DNA of 64,000 bases from an uncultured Bacteroides sp. (GCA_959606905.1 CAUHML010000007.1:1-64000); one strand, 5' to 3'. Counted from the first letter of the stretch, positions 19,964 to 29,580 are shown. Numbers and translations are program-made. The notes: generated from the sequence alone by a model not told the origin.

Positions 19964-20368
19964 ATGGAAGATTTAAAAAAGAAAATGAGCGCAGACATGA
20001 ATGATAAGGAGATCGTATTCTCCAAGTCCATTAAAGCAGGTAAACGCATCTATTACCTCGATGTAAAAAAGAACCGTAAAGATGAAATGTTCCTTGCTAT
20101 TACAGAGAGCAAAAAGGTGATAATGGGAGAAGGCGATGATTCTCAGGTGAGTTTCGAAAAACACAAGATTTTCTTATATAGAGAAGATTTTCAGAAATTC
20201 ATGGCAGGATTGACAGAAGCTATCGATTTCATTGATCGCAATGACATGAACGACTATATCAGCCGTTTAACCCAGGAAGCAGATATGGAAAAAGAGCAAG
20301 CTGCTATTGAAGAAGAAGCAAAAGAGGAAAAATTGGGGAGGGAAATCAAGATTGACATTGATTTTTAA
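19964..20368 (+). CDS. PUR-alpha-like DNA/RNA-binding protein (DUF3276)
   Basis: 134 residues from ATG 19964 (MEDLKKKMSADMNDKEIVFS); a start at 19934 would add ten residues outside the conserved family. The core KEIVFSKSIKAGKRIYYLDV is a PUR repeat, a single-stranded nucleic acid binding fold found in Bacteroidetes and spirochaetes. The tail is a charged coiled region (EADMEKEQAAIEEEAKEEK). Divergent from nusB. Cellular role unknown. Confidence 0.9.
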   Translation: MEDLKKKMSADMNDKEIVFSKSIKAGKRIYYLDVKKNRKDEMFLAITESKKVIMGEGDDSQVSFEKHKIFLYREDFQKFMAGLTEAIDFIDRNDMNDYISRLTQEADMEKEQAAIEEEAKEEKLGREIKIDIDF

Positions 20369-20379
20369 GAAGAAAGCTC

Positions 20380-20410
20380 TTTGATATATCAAAAAAAGAC
20401 CGTACCTTTG
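20380..20410 (+). promoter_or_regulatory. Textbook Bacteroides promoter of rplY (TTTG-N19-TACCTTTG)
   Basis: TTTG at 20380-20383, 19-nt spacer, TACCTTTG at 20403-20410. The 5' leader of nearly 90 nt contains two copies of ACATCGTGT (20426-20434 and 20443-20451). Confidence 0.85.
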
Positions 20411-20505
20411 CACCGCTTTTTTGCGACATCGTGTGATAATCCACATCGTGTAATGGTGAATTAAGCAAACTAACTTAATTTAGAGTAACACAATTTTTTA
20501 AAGAA

Positions 20506-21096
20506 ATGAAATCAATTGAAGTAAAAGGAACTGCAAGAACAATTGCAGAACGCTCTTCAGAACAAGCAAGAGCTTTGAAAGAAATTCGTAAAAACGGTGG
20601 TGTACCTTGCGTACTTTACGGAGGTAATGAAGTAGTTCACTTTACAGTGCCTAACGAAGGTCTTCGTAATTTGGTTTATACTCCGCATATCTATGTAGTA
20701 GACTTGATTATCGACGGCAAAAAAGTAAACGCTATCCTGAAAGATATTCAATTCCATCCTGTAAAAGATACTATCCTACACGTAGACTTCTATCAGATCG
20801 ATGAAGCTAAACCTATCGTAATGGAAGTTCCTGTACAGTTGGAAGGTCTTGCAGAAGGTGTGAAAGCCGGTGGTAAGTTGGCTTTACAGATGCGTAAGAT
20901 TAAAGTGAAAGCTTTGTATAACGTTATTCCTGAAAAACTGACAGTGAACGTTTCTCACCTCGGTTTAGGTAAGACTGTAAAAGTTGGCGAATTGAGCTTT
21001 GAAGGCCTTGAATTGATGAGTGCTAAAGAAGCTGTGGTATGTGCCGTTAAGTTGACTCGTGCAGCAAGAGGTGCAGCAGCTGCAGCCGGCAAGTAA
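20506..21096 (+). CDS. rplY: Ribosomal protein L25 (long CTC form)
   Basis: 196 residues. N-terminal L25 domain that binds loop E of 5S rRNA (MKSIEVKGTARTIAERSSEQ, then VPCVLYGGNEVVHF), plus the C-terminal TL5/CTC beta domain. The tail is Ala-rich (TRAARGAAAAAGK). Strong promoter and a leader of almost 90 nt upstream; terminator-type hairpin downstream. Confidence 0.97.
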   Translation: MKSIEVKGTARTIAERSSEQARALKEIRKNGGVPCVLYGGNEVVHFTVPNEGLRNLVYTPHIYVVDLIIDGKKVNAILKDIQFHPVKDTILHVDFYQIDEAKPIVMEVPVQLEGLAEGVKAGGKLALQMRKIKVKALYNVIPEKLTVNVSHLGLGKTVKVGELSFEGLELMSAKEAVVCAVKLTRAARGAAAAAGK

Positions 21097-21128
21097 TTTG
21101 AGACTATTCCTGTAAAGAGATTTACTTT

Positions 21129-21199
21129 AAACGCAGATTAATGCAGATGAAAGCAGATGTTAAGTCTGTACTAGTTTGTATTAATCTGCGTTTCTTTTT
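21129..21199 (+). terminator. Hairpin with T-run after rplY
   Basis: AAACGCAGATTAAT (21129-21142) pairs perfectly with ATTAATCTGCGTTT (21180-21193) followed by CTTTTTC. The loop contains two more GCAGAT words. Confidence 0.75.
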
Positions 21200-21230
21200 C
21201 TATATTAATGAACTGTTTTACGGATAAGTA

Positions 21231-21800
21231 ATGATAAAATATTTAATTGTCGGACTGGGAAACATTGGCCCTGAATATCATGAAACCCGGCACAATATCG
21301 GATTTATGACGGTAGAAGCATTGGCAAGAATCAATAATGCTCCTCCTTTTATTGACGGACGTTACGGATTCACAACCAGCTTTTCAGTCAAAGGGCGCCA
21401 GTTAATCCTGCTGAAACCTTCCACCTTCATGAACCTAAGCGGTTTTGCTGTCCGCTACTGGATGCAAAAAGAAAACATCCCATTAGAAAATGTGCTGATA
21501 GTGGTAGATGACTTGGCACTCCCTTTCGGTACTTTACGTTTAAAAGGAAAAGGGAGTGACGCTGGACATAATGGATTGAAGCATATTGCCTCAACCTTAG
21601 GAACACAAAATTATGCCCGTCTGCGATTTGGTATCGGTAATGATTTCCCACGTGGCGGGCAGATTGATTATGTACTGGGACATTTCACAGATGAAGACTG
21701 GAAGACAATGGAGGAAAGGCTGGCAACGGCAGGTGAGATTATTAAAAGTTTCTGTCTTGCCGGAATTGATATCACTATGAACCAGTTCAATAAAAAATAA
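21231..21800 (+). CDS. pth: Peptidyl-tRNA hydrolase
   Basis: 189 residues. Releases tRNA from stalled peptidyl-tRNA. Family signatures are intact: [18 protein letters not shown] (Asn and catalytic His), [27 protein letters not shown] (Asp) and [18 protein letters not shown]. Followed 14 nt later by the S4-domain gene, so the two are probably co-transcribed. Confidence 0.98.
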   Translation: MIKYLIVGLGNIGPEYHETRHNIGFMTVEALARINNAPPFIDGRYGFTTSFSVKGRQLILLKPSTFMNLSGFAVRYWMQKENIPLENVLIVVDDLALPFGTLRLKGKGSDAGHNGLKHIASTLGTQNYARLRFGIGNDFPRGGQIDYVLGHFTDEDWKTMEERLATAGEIIKSFCLAGIDITMNQFNKK

Positions 21801-21814
21801 AGATAATAACTAAA

Positions 21815-22237
21815 ATGGCTGAAGCAAGAATAGACAAATGGATGTGGGCTGTACGTATCTTCAAAACACGTACGATAGCAGCAGAAGCTTGTAAAAAAGG
21901 CCGTGTCACCATAAATGGAGCACTCGTCAAGGCCGCACGTATGGTAAAGCCGGGAGATGTAATTCAGGTTAAAAAGCCGCCTATCACATATTCATTCAAA
22001 GTGCTGCAAGCAATTGAAAAACGTATAGGAGCCAAACTCGTCCCCGAAATGATGGAGAACGTCACAACTCCTGACCAATATGAACTATTGGAAATGAGTA
22101 AGATCAGCGGCTTCATTGACCGAGCACGAGGAACCGGACGTCCTACCAAAAAAGATCGACGAAATCTGGAAGAGTTTACAACACCAGAATTTATGGACGA
22201 CTTTGATTTTGAATTTGATTTCGATAGCGAAGACTAA
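21815..22237 (+). CDS. S4-domain RNA-binding protein (Hsp15-like)
   Basis: 140 residues. The S4 domain occupies about 4-65 (RIDKWMWAVRIFKTRTIAAE, then KKGRVTINGALVKAARMVKPGD), followed by a basic linker and a very acidic tail (FMDDFDFEFDFDSED). Hsp15 recycles stalled 50S subunits carrying peptidyl-tRNA, which fits with pth next door. Confidence 0.92.
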   Translation: MAEARIDKWMWAVRIFKTRTIAAEACKKGRVTINGALVKAARMVKPGDVIQVKKPPITYSFKVLQAIEKRIGAKLVPEMMENVTTPDQYELLEMSKISGFIDRARGTGRPTKKDRRNLEEFTTPEFMDDFDFEFDFDSED

Positions 22238-22280
22238 CCGAATTAACGCCTAAGCAAGGTTTCCTTTGTTACATATTGTC

Positions 22281-22359
22281 ATTTTAGGCACGAATTACAG
22301 AATGCTCGTTTTATAAAAAAACGGTCACACAAAACAACAGGATAATCCGTGCCTGAAAT
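22281..22359. repeat. 17-bp inverted repeat (GGCACG type) between converging genes
   Basis: ATTTTAGGCACGAATTA (22281-22297) and TAATCCGTGCCTGAAAT (22343-22359) are inverted with two mismatches; a smaller CGTTTT/AAAACG hairpin lies inside. Could be a long-loop terminator between the S4 and HIT genes or a dispersed intergenic repeat. Confidence 0.65.
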
Positions 22360-22365
22360 TACTAC

Positions 22366-22791
22366 TTACAGATTTGCCCTTACTGCATCAATCAATTCCT
22401 GATACTCAGCATCCGTCAAATAAACCTTTCCCGGATTCATCTGGAATATACCACCATAGTCAGGACCATCCACATATTTCGGAGCCAAATGAAAATGTAA
22501 ATGAGATAATTTATCCGAATAAGCACCATAATTTATCTTTTCCGGTTGAAATGCTTTCTGCATGGCGCGGGTAACTCGTGTCACATCTGCCATAAAAGCA
22601 TTACGATCTTCATCGCTCAATTCATTCAAATCGTTTGCGTGATCCTTGTAGGCAACAAGGCAACGTCCTCGATAAGTTTGTTCCTTAAACAGGAATACAC
22701 GTGATACACTCAACTGCGCAATCTCAATCATCAGATTATGCAGCGTTTCATTGTTCTGACAATACAGACATTCTTTAGGATCGCTTTTCAT
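22366..22791 (-). CDS. HIT family hydrolase
   Basis: 141 residues. The histidine triad is present as LSHLHFHLAPKY (HxHxH); the N-terminal ECLYCQNN with its CxxC is a possible zinc site. HIT proteins hydrolyse nucleoside phosphoramidates or dinucleotide polyphosphates. The -7 box is at 22820-22827. Substrate not determinable. Confidence 0.93.
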   Translation of the reverse strand: MKSDPKECLYCQNNETLHNLMIEIAQLSVSRVFLFKEQTYRGRCLVAYKDHANDLNELSDEDRNAFMADVTRVTRAMQKAFQPEKINYGAYSDKLSHLHFHLAPKYVDGPDYGGIFQMNPGKVYLTDAEYQELIDAVRANL

Positions 22792-22819
22792 GATACAATT
22801 ATTTTATATTTTAACGAAA

Positions 22820-22827
22820 CAAAAATA
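22820..22827 (-). promoter_or_regulatory. Bacteroides -7 box (TATTTTTG) of HIT gene
   Basis: Reverse-strand TAnnTTTG match 29 nt upstream of the start at 22791, in the 48-nt gap after the antiporter gene. Confidence 0.5.
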
Positions 22828-22839
22828 GGTGTTCTATTT

Positions 22840-25113
22840 TTATCCGACCTGTACTTTTTCGCTTTTTTGATCGATTAATTGGTATACATCCTCTTTCTCA
22901 CCTACCACCCACACTACATCTCCTTCTACAAGCGGCACATTTACATCCGGTACCATCAACGCACCGTCCTCATTTTCAATGCCCGCTATCATACAGTGAT
23001 ACTTATCACGAATACCCGATTCACGAATTGTCTTACCTAGAAAGACAGAATCTGCATCTATGATAAACTGCCTCAAAGCCATTTCACTCTTTTCATATAC
23101 ATCCCAGTCGATCTTTGCGCCATTTTGCATAGCCTCATTAAAAACACTCAATTGCTCATCCGTTCCTATCACTTGTATCTTATCCATTGGGAACAAACGG
23201 ACGGAGCCTCCGGGAATGTTAATCCTTCTCTTTCCACGAAGAATAGAAGCTACATGTACACCGAACTTCTTTCCCAAATTCAGTTCCAGCAATGTTTTAC
23301 CAGCCCAAGAAGATTCTCCGGGAATTTCCATATCGGCAAGATGTAAATCATGAGACAACAAACGTCCGGCATATTCCGGTTTCTTTTCTCCCAGATATTC
23401 TGCACGCACATCTCTTGAACGAAGATTCTGAAAGAAACGTCGCTCAATTAATATTGACTGTTTTTTCAAACGGCGTGACCATACCATAAGCAACACGACA
23501 AGCACAGCAACCCCTATTATTAAGCCGATAGATGCTTTGAACAATCCCGATATTACAAAAATAACGAACAGTGCCGCTATCATAATCCGGATAACGATAG
23601 TAGAAACTAAGGGAGCACGATTCGTACGGCTATCATGCCACAAAGTCACAAACTCGACCGAATGATTTTTCTTCACCATAATAGCACGCAAAAAAGGAGC
23701 AATACATAGAATAACAAAGACCGCTCCCAACAGTGACGCCCAGAAATGGGGTAAGTTCTCCTTAAAGAACGGTACCACAAAGCGGAAAGAAAGAGCAATG
23801 ATAGATATGCTGACTATCGAATAAACAACTGTAATACGCACCATTGCTATCAATAACTTTTTCCACAGATTTTCGTGATTGAGTGCGGTTTGCGATCCGG
23901 AAGAATAACGCATCAAGAACTTTCTCCAGGATTCCGGCAAGTGAGCATCAACAAAAGTGGAAGCGGGTTCCGCCAGACGAATCATATAGGGAGTTAGAAA
24001 AGTGGTAATAACGGAAACTGCCACCACTATCGGATACAGGAAATCACTCGTCACATGCAAAGATACTCCCAACGAGGCTATAATAAATGCAAACTCACCG
24101 ATTTGTGTCAAACTAAAGCCACATTGCATAGCTGTTTTCAAGGGCTTTCCGGAAAGAATTACTCCAAATGTTCCGAAAATTGCCTGTCCCAAAATTACTG
24201 CCAGAGTAATTACTATGATAGGTATGGCATACTCCACAATCATTGCCGGATCTACCATCATACCCACCGATACGAAAAAGATAGCTCCGAAAAGATCTTT
24301 GACCGGTTTCACTAATCGATCTATGGATTCCGCTTCGATGGTCTCGGCTAAGATAGACCCCATAATGAACGCACCGAATGCGGCGGAGAATCCCGTATTG
24401 GCAGCCATTACCACCATACCGAAACATAATGCCAGGGATACGATAAGTAAAGTCTCCTCTCCCATTAGTTTCCTGCAACGTTTCAGAAATTCAGGAATTA
24501 AATAAATACCCACTACAAACCATAAAATAAGGAAGAACAATAACTTTCCGATACTTTCCAACATCTCCGTACCTTCAAAATTATGACTTACTGCCATAGT
24601 GGAAAGCATCACCATTAAAACGATAGCCAATATATCTTCCAGAATCAAGATACTTAACACAAGCCCTGTGAACTGTTTTTTTCTCAATCCCAGATCATCA
24701 AATGCTTTATAAATAATAGTAGTAGAGGACATTGCAATCATACCGCCCAGGAACAGACTATCCATTCGGTGCCATCCGAAACTCATACCGACTCCTATCC
24801 CCAACAAAATCATACAAAAGATAATGGTACAAGCAGCTATGATAGCGGAACCACCCACTTTTACAATCTTTTTAAAACTAAATTCAAGCCCGAGAGCGAA
24901 CAATAAAAAGATAACACCGATATCCGCCCATGTCTTAATGTTGGCACTATCCATTACTGAAGGCGTAAACGGCATATGAGGACTTGCCAAAAATCCGGCA
25001 ACGACATACCCCAGCACTAGAGGCTGCTTCAACTTCTTGAATAACAGAGTCATGATACCGGCACAGATCAATATCAGTGCGAGATCAGCTATAAGAGTAG
25101 GTAATTGAGACAT
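22840..25113 (-). CDS. CPA2-type cation:proton antiporter with two RCK-C domains
   Basis: 757 residues. About twelve membrane helices of the Na/H exchanger fold make up 1-400 (DLALILICAGIMTLLFKKL; AMSSTTIIYKAFDDLGLRKK; FSAAFGAFIMGSILAE), then further hydrophobic segments to about 560. Two TrkA/RCK-C domains close the protein (GKTLLELNLGKKFGVHVASI and GKTIRESGIRDKYHCMIAGI). The NAD-binding RCK-N domain of KefB/C is absent. Predicted K or Na/H exchange at the inner membrane; ion not determinable. Confidence 0.92.
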   Translation of the reverse strand: MSQLPTLIADLALILICAGIMTLLFKKLKQPLVLGYVVAGFLASPHMPFTPSVMDSANIKTWADIGVIFLLFALGLEFSFKKIVKVGGSAIIAACTIIFCMILLGIGVGMSFGWHRMDSLFLGGMIAMSSTTIIYKAFDDLGLRKKQFTGLVLSILILEDILAIVLMVMLSTMAVSHNFEGTEMLESIGKLLFFLILWFVVGIYLIPEFLKRCRKLMGEETLLIVSLALCFGMVVMAANTGFSAAFGAFIMGSILAETIEAESIDRLVKPVKDLFGAIFFVSVGMMVDPAMIVEYAIPIIVITLAVILGQAIFGTFGVILSGKPLKTAMQCGFSLTQIGEFAFIIASLGVSLHVTSDFLYPIVVAVSVITTFLTPYMIRLAEPASTFVDAHLPESWRKFLMRYSSGSQTALNHENLWKKLLIAMVRITVVYSIVSISIIALSFRFVVPFFKENLPHFWASLLGAVFVILCIAPFLRAIMVKKNHSVEFVTLWHDSRTNRAPLVSTIVIRIMIAALFVIFVISGLFKASIGLIIGVAVLVVLLMVWSRRLKKQSILIERRFFQNLRSRDVRAEYLGEKKPEYAGRLLSHDLHLADMEIPGESSWAGKTLLELNLGKKFGVHVASILRGKRRINIPGGSVRLFPMDKIQVIGTDEQLSVFNEAMQNGAKIDWDVYEKSEMALRQFIIDADSVFLGKTIRESGIRDKYHCMIAGIENEDGALMVPDVNVPLVEGDVVWVVGEKEDVYQLIDQKSEKVQVG

Positions 25114-25206
25114 TAGTTCATCGTATTTGATGACAAAATTATAATATTTCTATGGCATAAACAACATATTAACGGATATGTTTCATAGTAACCGTCATAA
25201 AATCAA

Positions 25207-25243
25207 TTAGCCCCGGAAAACGTTGACATATTTCCGAGGCTAA
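25207..25243. terminator. Hairpin between antiporter and gcvT genes
   Basis: TTAGCCCCGGAAA (25207-25219) with TTTCCGAGGCTAA (25231-25243), one mismatch, 11-nt loop. The T-run on the reverse strand is weak (ATTGATTTTA). Terminates gcvT. Confidence 0.65.
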
Positions 25244-25265
25244 CCTATAAAATAGAGTTTAATCT

Positions 25266-26351
25266 TTATTTTCTAAAAGGTGGTTTCACCACTACTGCTT
25301 TCAGTTTACGTCCGCGCATATCAATGCAAATTTCAGTACCGATTTTACTATATTCCGGTTTCACATATCCCATACCAATACCAATTTTACGGGTAGGCGA
25401 CATAGTACCGGATGTAACCACTCCAATCTTCTCTCCTTCCTGATTCACTAGTTCATAACCGTGACGAGGAATCCCCCGGTCAATCATTTCAAAGCCGACT
25501 AATTTACGAGTTGTTCCTTCCGCTTTCTGCTTCTCTAACATAGAACGGTTGATAAAGTTTTTGCCTTCTACAAATTTCGTGATCCAGCCCAAACCGGCTT
25601 CTATAGGTGAAGTCGTATCATCCAAATCATTGCCATAGAGACAGAAGCCCATTTCCAGTCGGAGTGTATCACGCGCTCCCAACCCCACCGGTTTAATACC
25701 AAATTCTTCACCAGCTTCGAAAATAGCTGTCCAAATTGTATCGGCTGCACTCGGATAGAAATAGAGTTCAAAACCTCCTGCACCCGTATAACCTGTATTA
25801 GAGATTATCACATTGTCCTCGCCTGCAAACTTTCCAACTTTAAAAGTATAATATGGAATAGATGATAAATCAACATCCGTCAGTTTTTGCAAAGCAAGAA
25901 TTGCTTTCGGACCTTGCACAGCAAGCTGACCTATATTATCAGAGGAATTTTCCAACTCCGCCCCCTCTGTATTATGAGACACACACCAATCCCAATCTTT
26001 ATCCATATTGGCAGCATTAACCACCAACAAATATTTTTCCGGTTCATAATGATAAACCAGTAAATCGTCTACAATACCACCATCTTCATTAGGGAAGCAG
26101 GTATATTGTATCTTACCGGGAGTTAATGCCGCCACATTATTGGAAGTCACTTTCTGTAGAAAAGCCAATGCATTCGGACCTTTCACCCAAAATTCTCCCA
26201 TGTGGGATACATCAAACACACCGACTGAATTGCAAACAGTCAGATGTTCATCAATGATGCCGGAGTATTCTATCGGCATATTATAACCGGCAAACTCGTG
26301 CATTTTAGCACCTAGTGCTATATGTTTCTCTGTAAACGGAGTGGTTTTCAT
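25266..26351 (-). CDS. gcvT: Aminomethyltransferase (glycine cleavage T protein)
   Basis: 361 residues. Transfers the methylene unit from the H-protein-bound intermediate to tetrahydrofolate, releasing ammonia. Family landmarks: [30 protein letters not shown] (Asp of the folate site), [34 protein letters not shown] and [14 protein letters not shown]. No gcvH/P in the window and no glycine riboswitch seen upstream; pepT ends 62 nt upstream. Confidence 0.97.
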   Translation of the reverse strand: MKTTPFTEKHIALGAKMHEFAGYNMPIEYSGIIDEHLTVCNSVGVFDVSHMGEFWVKGPNALAFLQKVTSNNVAALTPGKIQYTCFPNEDGGIVDDLLVYHYEPEKYLLVVNAANMDKDWDWCVSHNTEGAELENSSDNIGQLAVQGPKAILALQKLTDVDLSSIPYYTFKVGKFAGEDNVIISNTGYTGAGGFELYFYPSAADTIWTAIFEAGEEFGIKPVGLGARDTLRLEMGFCLYGNDLDDTTSPIEAGLGWITKFVEGKNFINRSMLEKQKAEGTTRKLVGFEMIDRGIPRHGYELVNQEGEKIGVVTSGTMSPTRKIGIGMGYVKPEYSKIGTEICIDMRGRKLKAVVVKPPFRK

Positions 26352-26413
26352 GAATCTCAGTTTTTAAGTATTAAGTATTAAGTTTATATATCAGGTATAT
26401 CCGTAATTGAAAA

Positions 26414-27637
26414 TCATCTGGAAGCTACCAGCTCGGCGATCTTCACAATAACGTTCATCGCCTTTTCCATATTCTGAATAGGAACAAACTCATAACGTCC
26501 GTGAAAATTCAGACCACCGGCAAAGATATTCGGACATGGCAGACCTTTGAAAGAAAGCTGCGCACCGTCCGTACCTCCACGAATTGGCTTCACATTCGGT
26601 TTCACGCCTACGGCTTCCATAGCAGCAAAAGCGATGTCAATAATGTGCATTACCGGTTCTATCTTTTCACGCATATTATAATATTGGTCGCGCAATTCAA
26701 GAGTTACAGTGCCTTCACCATATTCGGTATTCATCCGGGCAACCAGGCGTTCTATCTCTTTCTTACGTTCTTCGAATTTAGCCCGGTCATGGTCACGAAT
26801 AATATAAGAAACAGTGCATTGCTCCACTTCGCCCTGAATACCGATCAAATGATAGAATCCCTCGTAGCCTGTCGTATGTTCCGGTCTTTCTATAGAAGGC
26901 AACAGAGTAATAAACTGATTGGCAAGATAGATCGAGTTAATCATCTTATTTTTGGCGTACCCCGGATGTACATTGCGTCCCTTAAAAAGAATCTTGGCAG
27001 CAGCAGCATTAAAGTTTTCAAACTCTAGCTCTCCTACTTCACCTCCGTCCATTGTATATCCCCATTCACAACCGAACTTCTCCACATCAAATTTATGAGC
27101 GCCTTCACCAATTTCTTCGTCCGGATTAAAGCCGATGCGAATCTTCCCGTGTTTGATCTCAGGATGTTCTTTCAAGTAAACAACAGCCGATACTATTTCG
27201 GCGATCCCAGCTTTATCATCTGCACCCAACAATGTTTTTCCGTTGGTAACAATCAGGTCCTCTCCTTTATGATCAAGCAATTCGGGAAATTGAACGGGAG
27301 AAAGAATTATATTATCTTCGGCACAAAGCATGATATCCGAACCATCGTACTTTTCTACAATACGCGGAGTCACATCTTTACCACTCATATCAGGACTTGT
27401 ATCCATGTGGGCAATAAATCCGATTGTGGGTACATCCTTATCTATATTGGCAGGAAGCGTGGCAAAAAGATAGCCATGCTCGTCCAGAGTAATATCCTCC
27501 AGGCCTAAAGATTCCAACTCTGTTTTCAAATATTCAGCAAATACCATTTGCTTCGGAGTACTGGGGGTAATCCCTGTCGATTCATCAGATTGTGTATCGA
27601 AGCTTACGTACTTTAAGAATCTGTCTACTAAAGTCAT
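26414..27637 (-). CDS. pepT: Peptidase T (aminotripeptidase)
   Basis: 407 residues, full length M20 metallopeptidase. Removes the N-terminal residue of tripeptides in the cytosol. Zinc ligands are in [15 protein letters not shown] (His, with the Asp two residues on), [12 protein letters not shown] (bridging Asp), [14 protein letters not shown] (Glu-Glu) and [14 protein letters not shown]. Transcribed with or just ahead of gcvT. Confidence 0.97.
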   Translation of the reverse strand: MTLVDRFLKYVSFDTQSDESTGITPSTPKQMVFAEYLKTELESLGLEDITLDEHGYLFATLPANIDKDVPTIGFIAHMDTSPDMSGKDVTPRIVEKYDGSDIMLCAEDNIILSPVQFPELLDHKGEDLIVTNGKTLLGADDKAGIAEIVSAVVYLKEHPEIKHGKIRIGFNPDEEIGEGAHKFDVEKFGCEWGYTMDGGEVGELEFENFNAAAAKILFKGRNVHPGYAKNKMINSIYLANQFITLLPSIERPEHTTGYEGFYHLIGIQGEVEQCTVSYIIRDHDRAKFEERKKEIERLVARMNTEYGEGTVTLELRDQYYNMREKIEPVMHIIDIAFAAMEAVGVKPNVKPIRGGTDGAQLSFKGLPCPNIFAGGLNFHGRYEFVPIQNMEKAMNVIVKIAELVASR

Positions 27638-27694
27638 GTTATTTAATTACAAGTTATTAATTACAATTTGATAGTTTATAGTGCCGTAAAGGTA

Positions 27695-27737
27695 AAAAAA
27701 GAGCCGTGAATTACAAAGCAATTCACGGCTCTTTTTT
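27695..27737. terminator. Strong terminator after PurF-like gene
   Basis: Perfect 18-bp stem AAAAAAGAGCCGTGAATT / AATTCACGGCTCTTTTTT with a 7-nt loop, symmetric A and T runs. Confidence 0.92.
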
Positions 27738-27752
27738 ATTGTATAATATCTT

Positions 27753-29162
27753 TTAAAAGTGGCTACTACCATCAAAGCAGTGTGTACACACTTTACATTT
27801 CGGCAATCCGATAGCTTCAATCAATGTTTCGAGAGTATTAAATTTCAAAGAAGTCAGACCGAAGCGTTCGGCAATAATGCTAACCATCTTCTCATATTCA
27901 GGAGAGCCGGTGGTAGCATATTTCTCCAGATTCTTATCTTCGTCACCTTCCAATTCCTTTATAATACGGCGGGTAATCAACTCCAACGCATTCTTGGAAG
28001 CTGAGAATCCGACAAACGGACAAGCATAAATCAACGGAGGACAAGCAATACGCATATGTACCTCTTTTGCTCCATAATCATACAGAATCTTCACATTATC
28101 ACGTAACTGAGTTCCACGAACGATTGAATCGTCACAAAACAACAAACGTTTGCCTTGGAGCATGGCACGATTCGGAATCAGTTTCATCTTCGCTACAAGA
28201 GAACGCATCTCCTGATTGCTCGGTGTAAAACTACGAGGCCATGTCGGTGTATATTTCGAAATAGCCCGATGATAAGGGACTCCCTTGCCTTCTGCATATC
28301 CTAATGCCATGCCGACTCCCGAATCAGGAATGCCACAAGCACAGTCTACTTCCGATTTATCCATTTGTCCCATTTTCAAGCCACTCGTGAAACGTACTTC
28401 CTCAACATTCTTCCCTTCATAACAGGAAGTCGGGAAACCATAATACACCCACAAGAACGAACAAATCTGCATACCTTCACCCGGCTTACGTAGTTGTACA
28501 ACATGATCGCTGTACAGACGTACAATTTCGCCCGGACCCAGATATCGGTCAATCTCATAATCCAGATTCGGAAAACTGGATGATTCACTGGTTGCAGCAT
28601 ACGCACCCTCTTTCTTTCCGATCACTACGGGAGTACGTCCCCACTGGTCACGGGCAGCAATAATACTTCCGTCTTCCGTCAACAGAAGCATGGAACAAGA
28701 ACCTTTGATATGCTTGAATACATTTTCGATACCCTCGACAAAAGTTTTGCCTTGTATGATAAGTAATGCAATAAGTTCCGTCTGATTGGTGTTGCTTGAA
28801 CTAAGTTCGGCGAAATGCATATTCTGCGAGAGAAGCTCATCTTCCAATTCTTTAATATTGGTGATTTTTGCGACAGTAACAATGGCAAAGCGTCCGAGGT
28901 GAGAATTAATAATAATAGGCTGTGCGTCTGTATCACTAATAATACCGATTCCGGCATTTCCTTTGAACTTATCCAGTTCATCTTCAAATTTAGTACGGAA
29001 ATAAGTACTTTCCAGGTTGTGGATTGATCGGATGAAACCTCGCTCTTCACTATAGGTAGCAAGTCCACCCCGTTTCGTCCCCAAATGTGAATTATAATCT
29101 GTACCGTAGAATAAATCAGTCACGCAGCTCACTTGTGAGACTGTTCCGAAAAAACCTCCCAT
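27753..29162 (-). CDS. PurF-like amidophosphoribosyltransferase homologue lacking the N-terminal Cys
   Basis: 469 residues. Ntn glutaminase-type domain (1-240) then a type I phosphoribosyltransferase domain with the PRPP motif LLFCDDSIVRGTQLRD (about 350-365). PurF makes phosphoribosylamine from PRPP and glutamine, using the N-terminal Cys (normally M-C-G-I) as nucleophile. Here the protein starts MGGFFGTVSQVSCV: position 2 is Gly. Unless another Cys or start substitutes, glutamine hydrolysis is lost, leaving a possible ammonia-dependent or regulatory enzyme. The C-terminal KCKVCTHCFDGSSHF (CxxCxxC) could bind metal. Bacteroides normally encode a separate canonical PurF elsewhere (known, not seen here). 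Confidence 0.88.
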   Translation of the reverse strand: MGGFFGTVSQVSCVTDLFYGTDYNSHLGTKRGGLATYSEERGFIRSIHNLESTYFRTKFEDELDKFKGNAGIGIISDTDAQPIIINSHLGRFAIVTVAKITNIKELEDELLSQNMHFAELSSSNTNQTELIALLIIQGKTFVEGIENVFKHIKGSCSMLLLTEDGSIIAARDQWGRTPVVIGKKEGAYAATSESSSFPNLDYEIDRYLGPGEIVRLYSDHVVQLRKPGEGMQICSFLWVYYGFPTSCYEGKNVEEVRFTSGLKMGQMDKSEVDCACGIPDSGVGMALGYAEGKGVPYHRAISKYTPTWPRSFTPSNQEMRSLVAKMKLIPNRAMLQGKRLLFCDDSIVRGTQLRDNVKILYDYGAKEVHMRIACPPLIYACPFVGFSASKNALELITRRIIKELEGDEDKNLEKYATTGSPEYEKMVSIIAERFGLTSLKFNTLETLIEAIGLPKCKVCTHCFDGSSHF

Positions 29163-29201
29163 GTCGTTCTCTTTATTGATGATGTTTTAAAAAAAGATGT
29201 G

Positions 29202-29209
29202 CAAAAGTA
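29202..29209 (-). promoter_or_regulatory. Bacteroides -7 box (TACTTTTG) of PurF-like gene
   Basis: Reverse-strand TAnnTTTG match 40 nt upstream of the start at 29162. Confidence 0.6.
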
Positions 29210-29229
29210 CAAAAAAGAATCCGTCTAAT

Positions 29230-29269
29230 AAAAAAAGAACTCCGCAAAGTTTTAGTTTTCTTTGCGGAG
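29230..29269 (-). terminator. Orphan terminator hairpin on the reverse strand
   Basis: CTCCGCAAAG / CTTTGCGGAG (29240-29249 and 29260-29269), 10-nt loop, followed on the reverse strand by TTCTTTTTTTATT. No reverse-strand gene ends here, so either a small RNA or a leader is terminated at this point. Confidence 0.7.
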
Positions 29270-29510
29270 CAACAACTAATATTTATTAAAATATGGAGAT
29301 TAAAAAAACAATCTTTTTCACCTGAATGTTTTAAATCACTATTTTGTTACTTTCTTATCAACCGATGTACTGCAATAATGTTCTCCATAATATATATCCA
29401 ATCACATAAAACACTAATTACAAAACGAATAATGAAAGTAAAGAGAAAAAAGCACAGTAGCTATGCCGAATAAAACAGATTGACTATACACGTATATTAC
29501 ACATTCTTCC
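29270..29510. other. AT-rich intergenic region without a visible gene
   Basis: No coding reading of any length and no clear -7 box on the reverse strand that would feed the orphan terminator at 29230-29269. Confidence 0.5.
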
Positions 29511-29518
29511 TATATTTG
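29511..29518 (+). promoter_or_regulatory. Bacteroides -7 box (TATATTTG) of crcB
   Basis: TAnnTTTG match 63 nt upstream of crcB. A small AGAGTT/AACTCT hairpin (29543-29559) lies in the leader; it does not look like a fluoride riboswitch. Confidence 0.6.
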
Positions 29519-29580
29519 CACACAATTATTTTATTTTTCCAAAGAGTTACACCAACTCTGATACAAATATCTAAAACCAA

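Noticed and set aside
26352..26413. Glycine riboswitch upstream of gcvT
   Set aside because: Only 62 nt separate gcvT from pepT and no riboswitch core is recognisable.
29519..29580. Fluoride riboswitch upstream of crcB
   Set aside because: The leader has a small AGAGTT/AACTCT hairpin but not the conserved crcB motif core.
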